From a bacterium (GTDB lineage Bacteria > Planctomycetota > UBA1135 > UBA2386), in NCBI GenBank assembly GCA_011051855.1, contig DRKG01000332.1, forward strand, positions 1 to 5,637: a DNA stretch of 5,637 bases, read 5' to 3'. Every line of letters starts with the position of its first letter. Within the stretch, counting starts at the first letter, position 1. Below, one piece after another: positions 1 through 5,637 of this stretch. A program made the position numbers and the translations under genes. The notes under the pieces were generated by a model. It made no database searches and was not told where the DNA came from. It saw nothing but the letters and a program-made list of their open reading frames with translations.

Positions 1-201
1 ATGCACGAACCAGCACCCCCGGCACGCACCATCCACGCCCATGCGGCAGAAGAGCGGCCGCCTGCGGCGTCCGTTCGCTCCGCGAACTCCTTGGCAGAAT
101 GCTCGGCGTGGCCACGGCCACGCCTCCGCCTTCTGCAGTCGCCTTCCTTGCCTGGACGCGGATTGCGCGCACCGGAGGCACTGTTTCATGCATGGATCGG
201 G
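1..201. other. Left-edge stretch with no supported gene
   Basis: No coding region can be supported here. Several frames on both strands stay open, which is common in GC-rich DNA, and none of the translations (for example from minus-strand ATGs at 193 and 189) shows a recognisable fold, hydrophobic core or motif. They are rich in Arg, Pro, Gly and Cys, as out-of-frame readings of GC-rich DNA usually are. The stretch follows the stop of the minus-strand coiled-coil gene, so it is the 3' flank of that gene. It holds an 8-bp palindrome (gcggccgc, 54-61), a small hairpin (GTTCG/CGAAC, 73-77 and 83-87), a large interrupted inverted repeat (94-136), and the palindrome CATGCATG (187-194). It could be ordinary intergenic DNA or part of an interspersed repeat. 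Confidence 0.5.
94..136. repeat. Interrupted inverted repeat (hairpin)
   Basis: The inner arms GGCGTGGC (105-112) and GCCACGCC (117-124) are perfect complements around a 4-nt loop. The outer arms GCAGAA (94-99) and TTCTGC (131-136) also pair perfectly, separated from the inner stem by a 5-nt and 6-nt internal loop. As RNA this would be a stable 14-bp hairpin. It sits about 65 bp past the stop of the minus-strand coiled-coil gene and could stop or protect that transcript. No T-run follows either arm, so it is not a canonical intrinsic terminator. A protein-binding site or a piece of a dispersed repeat are alternatives. Confidence 0.6.
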
Positions 202-444
202 TTAGCCCCCGTCCTTGAGCCCGCGCAGCTCCTTGCGCGACAGCTCGAGCATGTGGATGAGTTGCTCCGCCTGTGCGACCAGATCGCTGCGTGCGGCCTG
301 GCTGGCGGCCAGTTCGGCCCGCAGGCTGCGGTTCTCGGCGACGAGTTCCCCGAGATGGGCGCTCATGCGTTCGAGATCCGCGCGGATGGCCTGAAGCTGT
401 TCGGCGACCGGATCCGTGGGTGGCGTGGACACGGGCGCGAGCAT
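202..444 (-). CDS. Small coiled-coil (leucine-zipper-like) protein
   Basis: This encodes an 80-residue protein of unknown function. After a short Pro/Thr-rich start (residues 1-12), residues 17-76 follow an unbroken heptad pattern for nine heptads. The a positions are 17, 24, 31, 38, 45, 52, 59, 66 and 73 (L, L, L, N, L, R, A, L, L). The d positions are 20, 27, 34, 41, 48, 55, 62, 69 and 76 (I, M, L, L, S, L, L, S, L). Asn38 at a core a position, in the run AEN-R-S-L, resembles the buried Asn that favours parallel dimers in classical zippers. There is no signal peptide, membrane segment, Cys or enzyme motif. The regular amphipathic pattern argues that this strand is coding rather than the open antisense frame. 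The ATG at 444 has no clear Shine-Dalgarno; a GTG at 456 or an ATG at 366 (54 residues) are other possible starts. It is divergent from the adjacent glycosyltransferase. An oligomerising partner of the glycan machinery is only a guess. Confidence 0.72.
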   Translation of the reverse strand: MLAPVSTPPTDPVAEQLQAIRADLERMSAHLGELVAENRSLRAELAASQAARSDLVAQAEQLIHMLELSRKELRGLKDGG

Positions 445-467
445 ACCGTGCGGCACGCACCGTTCGC

Positions 468-1655
468 ATGAGCAGGTTCCTCGTCGTCGCGCCCTACGTG
501 CCCCATCCCGTCCGACACGGCGGTGCGATCCGCTCGCGGGTTCTGCTCGACGCACTGCAGGGCGACCACGAACTGCACCTGGCGGTCGCCGTCGCCGACG
601 AGGCAGATGCAGCGAACGCGCGCGCGTTGGCCTGCGAACTGGATGCCGAAGTGCACACGTTGCCGGCCAGCCAGACGACGCGCAGTAGGTTCGCAGGCAA
701 GCTCGGTGCGTGGCTGACTGGTCGGTCGGAGCTGGCCAAGCGCCGGTGGCGGCCGGACGCGCGCTCGGCGTTCGATCGGCTGTGTGTGCACCTCGGAGAA
801 CCGCGCGGCCTCGTCGACAGCACTTGGTCGCTGCCGGTGGTCGCCCGCCGGCGTTGGCCGCTGTTCCTGCACAACCTCGAGTACTCGCTGTTCGCCCGCG
901 CCGACGGCAAGGGCCGTCCGTTCGCCGAACGTATCTCACGGGCGTGCGAGGCGCGGGCGCTGCGGCGGCTCGAGCGCGCGGCGATCGCGCGCGCGCCGGT
1001 GACGGTGACGGTGTCGGAGCACGACCGCAACCTCGCGCTCGCGCTGTGCCCGGCGGCCCGGGTCGAGGTCGTGCCCAACTCGGTCGACCTGTCGCGGTTG
1101 CCGCTGTTGCCGGCGGCCGATGCGAACGCGCCGCCGCGGCTGTTGTTCGTCGGTTCGCTCGACTACCCGCCGAACCTGGAAGCGGTCACCGAGCTGGTCG
1201 AACGCCATCTGCCGGCGCTGCGTGCGGCGTTCCCCGAGCTGGTGGTGCGGCTGGTGGGCAAGGATCCGGCGGGCCTGGGGGTGCGCTTTCGCGGCGTGCC
1301 CGGAGTCGAGCTGGTCGGCCCGGTCGACGACGTCGTCGAGCACTACCGCACGGCCCACGCGGTCTTCCTGCCGATCCGCAGCGGCGGCGGCACCCGCATC
1401 AAGATTCTCGAAGCGTGGGCGCTAGGCGTGCCGGTGGTCGCGACCCGCGTCGCCGCCGAAGGCCTGCCGGCCGACGACGGTGTGCACCTGCTGCGCTTCG
1501 AGACCCCCGGCGAAGGCGTCGAGGCGGTCCGCCGGGTGCTCGCCGGCGGTGGGGAAGCGCTGCGTCAGAACGGGCGCGCGTTGGTCGAGCAACGGTTCTC
1601 GCACGCCGCCGCGATCGAACAGCTCAGCGCGTTGTTCCGGGAGGCGGTATCGTGA
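468..1655 (+). CDS. GT4-type (GT-B fold) glycosyltransferase
   Basis: This is a 395-residue cytoplasmic or membrane-peripheral glycosyltransferase, the usual length for family GT4, likely moving a sugar from a nucleotide donor to a growing surface glycan. The N-terminal Rossmann domain starts at once (FLVVAPYVPHP, residues 4-14, then HGGAIRS at 17-23). HNLEY (135-139) and VSEHD (182-186) lie in the middle. The donor-binding half has VVPNSVD (201-207), FVGSLDYPPN (227-236), and GGGTRIKILEAWALG (306-320). R310, K312 and E315 in the last motif are the expected donor contacts. The first Glu of the classical EX7E pair is replaced by Gly307, as in GT4 members that carry GGGTRIK. The ATG at 468 begins the first beta strand directly, although no Shine-Dalgarno is visible. 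The gene is divergent from the coiled-coil gene (23 bp apart) and overlaps the 3' end of the convergent GT2 gene by 32 bp. Donor and acceptor are unknown. Confidence 0.93.
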   Translation: MSRFLVVAPYVPHPVRHGGAIRSRVLLDALQGDHELHLAVAVADEADAANARALACELDAEVHTLPASQTTRSRFAGKLGAWLTGRSELAKRRWRPDARSAFDRLCVHLGEPRGLVDSTWSLPVVARRRWPLFLHNLEYSLFARADGKGRPFAERISRACEARALRRLERAAIARAPVTVTVSEHDRNLALALCPAARVEVVPNSVDLSRLPLLPAADANAPPRLLFVGSLDYPPNLEAVTELVERHLPALRAAFPELVVRLVGKDPAGLGVRFRGVPGVELVGPVDDVVEHYRTAHAVFLPIRSGGGTRIKILEAWALGVPVVATRVAAEGLPADDGVHLLRFETPGEGVEAVRRVLAGGGEALRQNGRALVEQRFSHAAAIEQLSALFREAVS

Positions 1656-2745
1656 CCTCGGCCAACAGTGCGCGATCGGAGCGTCGGTAGTAGCGGCGGG
1701 AGGCGGTGCGCTGCCACGCCGCCAGCGGCAGGCGCGGGATCGTGGCCAGCAGGGCGCGCACGCCGTCGGCGATCGACAGGTCGAGCAGGCGGGCGTGCTT
1801 GCGCGTGTTCCAGGCCAGCAGCAGCGCGTGGGTCAGGAACAGGCGCGGGTCGGTGACGCTGCGCACGAACAGGAGTTCGCGGTTGCGCCAGTTCAGCCGT
1901 TCCAGCGCGGCGCGGTCGAACACCCGCGACGAGCTGCCGCGGTGGGCGTGGTGCACGACGCTGCCGTGCGCGTAGCGGCATTGCCAACCCCGCCGCCAGG
2001 CCTGCCACGACAGGCTGACGTCTTCGACGTAGCACGGCACGTAGAGGCGCTCGAAGCCGCCGATCGCGTCGTGCTTGGCCCGGTCGAAGGCGCTGCTGCC
2101 GCCGCCCGCCCACAGCACCGGCGCGCCGTCGTCGGCGGCGGTGCCGGGAACGTGCACGAAGCGCAGTTCGCCGTGCTTGACGAACAGGCGCGCCAGCCCG
2201 GTCTCCTTGCGCGGTTCCTGCATCTCGATGCGCGCGGTGGTCGCGAACAGCGTGCCGCTGGTGTCTTCGGCGAACGGGCGCAGCAACTCGACCAGGAAGT
2301 CGGGTGCGACGCGCATGTCGTTGTTCAGGTAGACGAGCAGGTCGCGCGTGGCCGCCCTGGCGCCGTGGGCGTTGCCGCGGATGAAGTGCAGGTTCTCGGT
2401 GAGCGCCACGACCCGCGCCCACGGGTGTTCGCGGCGCAGCCATGCGACCGAGTCGTCGTCGCTGCCGTTGTCGACGACGATCACTTCGTGGTCGCCGGGG
2501 CAGCGATCGACCGCGACGCGCAGCGACGGCATCAGTTCGGCGAGGAAGTGGCGGCCGTTCCAGTTCAGCACCACGATCGACGCGTTGCAGCTCGCCGGTC
2601 GGCGGTCCTCGCCGTGCTTGCGCAAGAGCCACACGAACGGCGTCGCCAGCAGATCGAGCAGCAGCAGCGAAAGCGCGAACTTGATTGCCGCCAGCGCGAC
2701 GAACGGCAGCATCAGCGTCAGCAACGCGCGGGTGACGGCGTTCAT
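1624..2745 (-). CDS. GT2 family glycosyltransferase with N-terminal membrane anchor
   Basis: This is a 373-residue GT-A fold enzyme resembling rhamnosyltransferase-like GT2 proteins (the WbbL/COG1216 type). Residues 5-41 are strongly hydrophobic, long enough for two membrane passes or a re-entrant hairpin, and are followed by the basic stretch RKH. The catalytic domain then starts: SIVVLNWNG (56-64), VIVVDNGSDDDSV (88-100), the N-rich loop NLHFIRGNAHG (118-128), and the metal/donor site LNND (140-143), a DXD equivalent. Next come WAGGGSSAF (212-220), the probable catalytic-base motif VEDVSLSWQAWRRGW (240-254), and HHAHRGSS (264-271). The enzyme probably acts on the cytoplasmic face of the inner membrane on a lipid-linked acceptor. 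The ATG at 2745 overlaps the previous gene's TGA (ATGA), so it is preferred over an in-frame GTG at 2754. It is the last gene of the minus-strand operon. Its final codons (VTIPPPGTTR) lie over the tail of the plus-strand glycosyltransferase. The sugar specificity is not readable. Confidence 0.93.
   Translation of the reverse strand: MNAVTRALLTLMLPFVALAAIKFALSLLLLDLLATPFVWLLRKHGEDRRPASCNASIVVLNWNGRHFLAELMPSLRVAVDRCPGDHEVIVVDNGSDDDSVAWLRREHPWARVVALTENLHFIRGNAHGARAATRDLLVYLNNDMRVAPDFLVELLRPFAEDTSGTLFATTARIEMQEPRKETGLARLFVKHGELRFVHVPGTAADDGAPVLWAGGGSSAFDRAKHDAIGGFERLYVPCYVEDVSLSWQAWRRGWQCRYAHGSVVHHAHRGSSSRVFDRAALERLNWRNRELLFVRSVTDPRLFLTHALLLAWNTRKHARLLDLSIADGVRALLATIPRLPLAAWQRTASRRYYRRSDRALLAEVTIPPPGTTR
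2742..2745 (-). promoter_or_regulatory. ATGA stop/start overlap (translational coupling)
   Basis: The TGA of the second GT4 gene (2744-2742) overlaps the ATG of the GT2 gene (2745-2743). This sets the GT2 start at 2745 rather than at the in-frame GTG at 2754, and implies coupled translation of the last two operon genes. Confidence 0.85.
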
Positions 2746-4238
2746 TCGTCGCACCCCGGCGCCTTTTCGATGTGTCCGATGAGCTGCGCCGCCGACCGGT
2801 GCACGTCGAGCGTGCGGTGCACCTCGGCGCGACCGCGTTCGCCGACCGCCCGCGCGCGGGCCGGATCGGCGAACACTGCGGCGAGCCGGTCGGCCAGCGC
2901 GGCGACGTCGTCGGGCGCGTGCAGGAAGCCGGTGTCACCGTCGCGCACCAGCTCCGGGATCCCGGAGATCGGCGTGGTCACCACCGGCACGCCGAGCGCC
3001 ATCGCCTCGACGAAGAAGATCGGGATGCCGTCGCGTTCGCCGTCGTCGGCGACCAGGCACGGCAGTGCGGCGACGTCGGCGCGCAAGAGCGCCGCCCGCA
3101 CCGCGCTGTTGTCGCACGCGCCGAGCAGCTCGACCGCGTCGTCGACGCGGTGCTCTCGGCAGAGTGCGCGCACGCGTTCGAGCTCGGGCCCGTCGCCGAG
3201 CACGCGCCAGCGGAACTGCAGCCCGCGCTGGCGCAGCACTTCGAGCGCCGCGGGCATCAGGTGCAGGCCCTTCTTCGGCACGATCCGCGCCGCGCTGACG
3301 ATGATGCCCTGCCCCGGTGGCTCGGCGCGCTGCTGCCAGTTGTCGAGGTCGAGGCCGAGGTAGACGACGGGCGCGCGTTCGGCGGTGATCTCGGGCACGA
3401 GCGCCCGCAGCCGTTCGGCGCAGTAGCGCGTCACCACGCGGAAGAAGGTCGCGCGCCGCACCTTCTCGGCCAACATGCGGTGCGAATAGGGGAACTCGAA
3501 GTCGACGTACGACGAGATCGAGAACGGCACGTCGAGCAGGTGGGCGGTGCCCATCGCGACGTTCGCCGGCCAGGTCGAGGCGTAGACGTGCAGGTGGCGC
3601 GGCCGCAGTGCTCGCAGCAGGTCCGCCAGCAAGAACGCGTTGCCCGGGTGGCGCGGGTCGCGCAGGGTCGGTTTGCCGAACAGCTCGCGCGAGTCCGCGT
3701 CCGGCTGGCTGCGGTAGAGCGCGACCAGTTGGCGGGCGCGGCGGTGGCCCAGGAGCCAGCCGAGCGCGCGCAGGTAGTGCCGCGTGACGCCGTCGCGCGG
3801 CAGGAAGGTCACCCGATCGCGCAGCCGCCCGGCTTCGCGGTGCACGGGAGCGCGCCGGTTGTGTTGCAGCACGACGACGCGCCAGTCGGGGCGGCGTTCG
3901 AGCATCGCCAGCAGTTCCCGGTAGACGAACGTGTGCGACAGATCGGGCAGCACCGGCAGGACCACCACGACCGGACCGTCGCCCGACGGACGCGGCGGCG
4001 GGAACGGCGGCGGCTTGCGGGACGTGAGCAAAGCCGCCGCGGCGGTGAGGTCGAGGTGCAGCAGGCGCTGCCAAGCGGTGCGCGCGAGTTCCCGGAGCCA
4101 CTGCCAGCGCCCGAACGTGAGTTCTCGGCCGCTGTCGTCGACGACCCTGGCCGGCCCGCGGCGGCGGGCTGCGCGGATCGCGCCGAGCGGAGCCGGTGCG
4201 TGCGGATGGCCTTGCCAGACGACCTCGCTGGCGCTCAT
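2742..4238 (-). CDS. GT4 family glycosyltransferase with N-terminal extension
   Basis: This is a 498-residue enzyme, longer than a typical GT4 protein of about 370-420 residues. The GT-B core begins near residue 88 (VVVVLPVLPDLSHTFVYRE, 90-108), a form of the 'P-x-L-S-x-T-F' opening of exopolysaccharide and colanic-acid type transferases. Other signposts are HVYASTWPANVAMG (217-230), SISSYVDFEFPYS (240-252), and the phosphate-binding SAARIVPKKG (315-324; R318 and K323). RVLGDGPE (345-352) and GIPIFFVEAMALGVPVV (404-420) follow. In the EX7E motif the first acid is Asp403 and the second is Glu411. Residues 1-86 are an extra segment, rich in Arg, Trp and Leu, ending in the proline run KPPPFPPPRP (75-84). 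The ATG at 4238 forms an ATGA overlap with the preceding stop, with a weak GAGG ribosome site about 10 nt upstream, so the extension appears to be translated. The 3' end overlaps the GT2 gene by 4 bp. Donor and acceptor are unknown. Confidence 0.93.
   Translation of the reverse strand: MSASEVVWQGHPHAPAPLGAIRAARRRGPARVVDDSGRELTFGRWQWLRELARTAWQRLLHLDLTAAAALLTSRKPPPFPPPRPSGDGPVVVVLPVLPDLSHTFVYRELLAMLERRPDWRVVVLQHNRRAPVHREAGRLRDRVTFLPRDGVTRHYLRALGWLLGHRRARQLVALYRSQPDADSRELFGKPTLRDPRHPGNAFLLADLLRALRPRHLHVYASTWPANVAMGTAHLLDVPFSISSYVDFEFPYSHRMLAEKVRRATFFRVVTRYCAERLRALVPEITAERAPVVYLGLDLDNWQQRAEPPGQGIIVSAARIVPKKGLHLMPAALEVLRQRGLQFRWRVLGDGPELERVRALCREHRVDDAVELLGACDNSAVRAALLRADVAALPCLVADDGERDGIPIFFVEAMALGVPVVTTPISGIPELVRDGDTGFLHAPDDVAALADRLAAVFADPARARAVGERGRAEVHRTLDVHRSAAQLIGHIEKAPGCDE
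4235..4238 (-). promoter_or_regulatory. ATGA stop/start overlap (translational coupling)
   Basis: The TGA of the Cys4 GT4 gene (4237-4235) shares bases with the ATG of the next GT4 gene (4238-4236). Such overlaps let a terminating ribosome restart on the next gene, which tends to keep the two products in proportion. It also fixes the downstream start. Confidence 0.85.
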
Positions 4239-5617
4239 CGCGCGGCGGCCTCGCCGTAGACGGCTTCGAACTCGTCGACCGCGGCCGTCAGGGTCTTCGG
4301 AGGTCGCACCGCGTCGCGGTAGCGCGCCAGCCTCGCCGGTTCGTCGACGAGACGCTGCAGCCGGCGCGCGAGCTCGTCGGCGTCGCCCGGGGCGAACAGC
4401 TCGCCGTCGACTTCGTGCTCGACGACTTCGGCCAGGCCGCCGAATCGGCTGGCAACCACCGGCAACCCAGCCGCGCGCGCCTCCAACACCACGAACGGCG
4501 CGTTCTCGTGCCATGTGCTCGGCACCACCAGCACGTCGATCTCGGCCAGCGCGGCCGCCAGTTGGGCGCGCGTGAACGGCTCGCCGACGCGCACGCGGGG
4601 GTCGCCGCCGGCGCTCTGGGTCAACCGCGCCGAGTAGTCGGGGAAGTCGCTCGCGCGCCCGCGCAGCACGGCGCGGCAGTCGCCGGTGATCGCCCGCATG
4701 GCTTCGACCAGCAGGTGCGGGCCCTTGTGGGGCGAGTAGGTGCCGAAGAACCCGAACGTCAGCGGCCGCGCCGCCGGGCGCAGTGCGCGCACTTCGGCGG
4801 CGAGTGAGCCGGTGTCGACGCCGTAGCTCAGGTGGCGGATCCGGGCGGCATCGGCGCCGTTGGCGACGAACACCGACTGCAGGAACCGGGTCGGCGCGAT
4901 CACCGCATCGGCCTTGGCCAGGCGCGTGCGCAGGTAGTCCGGCCGTTCGAGCAGCGAAGCGACGCGACTGCGCAGATCCCACCCCGGCCGCGATTCGCCG
5001 CGCGACGCCGTGTGCAGCGTCAGGATCTCGTCGCGCACCGGGCTTTCGTCGAGTTGCCGTGCCAGTTCGGGAGCATGGCAGGCGAGGCAGCCGCGCCCGC
5101 CGTCGGGCGGGCCGTCACAGGCGGAGCCGTCGGGACGGATCAGGATCACGCGCGGGCACAGGAACCAGAAGTCCATCAGTGACACGACCAGCGTGCGGTG
5201 CTGTTCGACGCAGCGGTCGATCAGGTCGGCGCCGAGGTGCCGCAGGTGGAAGGTGTGCACGACGTCGGGATCGCGTTCCCGCAGGTGGGCGGCAAACACC
5301 TCCGCCATCCACGGGTGGCGGTACTCCATTCTCAGCCAGTCGCGCCCCAGGTTCATCCAGAAGTTGATCCGCCGCACCGGCAGGCCGTCGACGACCTCGC
5401 GCGATTCGCGCCACGGGCCGGTGGCCTCGCCGAACGCGGGATCGAGTGCGAACACGTCGACGTCGTGCCCGCGCCGCTGCAGCTCCCGGCCGACGGCGAG
5501 CACGTATTGTTCGGTGCCGGTGAAGTAGTTCGGCGGGAACTGGTGGACGACGAGGGTGATGCGCAAGCCGCGCCGACGATACTCGCTGCTGCGGCCGTCG
5601 TCGAATCGGCGGGTCAC
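4235..5617 (-). CDS. GT4 family glycosyltransferase with Cys4 insertion
   Basis: This is a 460-residue GT-B enzyme of the GT4 type, probably a nucleotide-sugar transferase for a surface glycan. The N-terminal domain opens with ITLVVHQFPPNYFTGTEQYV (20-39), which includes the Gly-rich acceptor-side loop, and has HTFHLRHLG (121-129). Between WFLCPR and CLACH lies a cluster C154, C167, C177, C180 plus H181, spaced like a small metal-binding knuckle. The C-terminal donor domain shows FGFFGTYSPHKGPHLL (288-303; K298 as the phosphate contact) and the full EX7E motif (E371 and E379) in PSTWHENAPFVVLEA. The GTG start at 5617 has a good Shine-Dalgarno (GGAG, 7-nt spacer) and forms a GTGA overlap with a frame that is open to the window edge. 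The next in-frame candidates lie too far into the domain. It ends in an ATGA overlap with the following GT4 gene. The role of the Cys cluster is unknown. Confidence 0.93.
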   Translation of the reverse strand: MTRRFDDGRSSEYRRRGLRITLVVHQFPPNYFTGTEQYVLAVGRELQRRGHDVDVFALDPAFGEATGPWRESREVVDGLPVRRINFWMNLGRDWLRMEYRHPWMAEVFAAHLRERDPDVVHTFHLRHLGADLIDRCVEQHRTLVVSLMDFWFLCPRVILIRPDGSACDGPPDGGRGCLACHAPELARQLDESPVRDEILTLHTASRGESRPGWDLRSRVASLLERPDYLRTRLAKADAVIAPTRFLQSVFVANGADAARIRHLSYGVDTGSLAAEVRALRPAARPLTFGFFGTYSPHKGPHLLVEAMRAITGDCRAVLRGRASDFPDYSARLTQSAGGDPRVRVGEPFTRAQLAAALAEIDVLVVPSTWHENAPFVVLEARAAGLPVVASRFGGLAEVVEHEVDGELFAPGDADELARRLQRLVDEPARLARYRDAVRPPKTLTAAVDEFEAVYGEAAAR

Positions 5618-5637
5618 GTCCCTTCTCCGTCGCCGTC
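5614..5637 (-). CDS. 3' end of an unseen upstream operon gene (partial)
   Basis: Only seven codons and a TGA are inside the window (reading D-G-D-G-E-G-T-stop). Alone this proves little. It is proposed because the TGA overlaps the GTG of the next gene by 4 bp, the same stop/start arrangement seen at the other two junctions of this operon. The same bases carry the Shine-Dalgarno of the downstream gene. Nothing can be said of the function; another glycan gene would fit the context. Confidence 0.45.
   Translation of the reverse strand, partial: DGDGEGT
5625..5628 (-). promoter_or_regulatory. Shine-Dalgarno deciding the GTG start of the Cys4 GT4 gene
   Basis: On the minus strand GGAG (within GGAGAAGGG) lies 7 nt before the GTG at 5617. 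It is the clearest ribosome-binding site in the window and supports the GTG start over internal codons. The other operon starts have weaker sites (GAGG before 4238, GGGG before 2745), consistent with translation coupled to the upstream gene. Confidence 0.65.

Noticed and set aside
94..136. The inverted repeat as an intrinsic terminator or integron attC site
   Set aside because: No T-run follows on either strand, and the core sites expected of attC are absent.
187..193. Minus-strand ATGs (193 and 189) opening frames that run to the left edge
   Set aside because: Both stay open for about 62-64 codons, but the peptides are low in hydrophobic core residues and rich in Arg, Gly, Cys and Pro. No ribosome site is present and open frames are expected at this G+C.
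273..467. Upstream in-frame extension of the plus-strand GT4
   Set aside because: The added residues are Arg/Pro-rich and lie antisense to the zipper gene. The GT-B fold begins right at the ATG at 468.
1..471. Plus-strand open frame whose TGA (469-471) forms an ATGA overlap with the GT4 start at 468
   Set aside because: The overlap looks like coupling, but from 202 onward this frame is codon-for-codon antisense to the zipper gene, whose nine-heptad pattern cannot be chance. The translation itself has no recognisable feature. It remains the main competing reading of this region.
2746..2754. GTG at 2754 as the GT2 start (three more residues)
   Set aside because: The ATG at 2745 makes an ATGA overlap like the other operon junction, and the extra residues add nothing to the membrane segment.
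1480..3363. 627-codon plus-strand open frame
   Set aside because: It is antisense to the GT2 gene and part of a GT4 gene, both with clear catalytic motifs. Its translation is Arg/Gln/Ala-rich and featureless.
2772..4259. 495-codon plus-strand open frame
   Set aside because: It is the antisense shadow of the middle GT4 gene. Its His/Arg/Val-rich peptide has no motifs, and the minus strand explains the region fully.

Overview
The window comes from a GC-rich bacterium (by eye well above 65% G+C, with strong G/C preference at third codon positions). The envelope-type glycosyltransferases suggest a Gram-negative, but nothing here fixes the phylum. It is part of a cell-surface or exopolysaccharide glycan locus. 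It holds four complete glycosyltransferase genes, one small coiled-coil gene, and the last few codons of a probable further gene at the right edge. No tRNA, rRNA, CRISPR array or mobile element was seen.

Layout, left to right. Positions 1-201 have no gene I can support; they contain a strong interrupted inverted repeat (94-136). Positions 202-444 (minus) encode an 80-residue protein that is almost entirely a leucine-zipper-like coiled coil. Only 23 bp away and divergent is a GT4-type glycosyltransferase on the plus strand (468-1655). Its 3' end runs 32 bp into the 3' end of the next gene, which lies on the minus strand.

The right two-thirds is a tight minus-strand operon, read from right to left: an unseen gene ending at 5614, a GT4 enzyme with an inserted Cys4 cluster (4235-5617), a second GT4 enzyme with an unusual N-terminal extension (2742-4238), and a membrane-anchored GT2 enzyme (1624-2745). 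Every junction in this operon is a 4-bp stop/start overlap (GTGA, ATGA, ATGA). This fixes the start codons and implies translational coupling.

The three operon enzymes could add successive sugars to one lipid-linked or exported glycan, with the GT2 enzyme held at the inner membrane. The plus-strand GT4 enzyme probably serves the same glycan but is transcribed separately. Donors, acceptors and the final polymer cannot be read from the sequence. I found no clearly new system. The points most worth a second look are the zipper protein, the very short divergent spacer, the Cys4 insertion, and the N-terminal extension of the middle glycosyltransferase.
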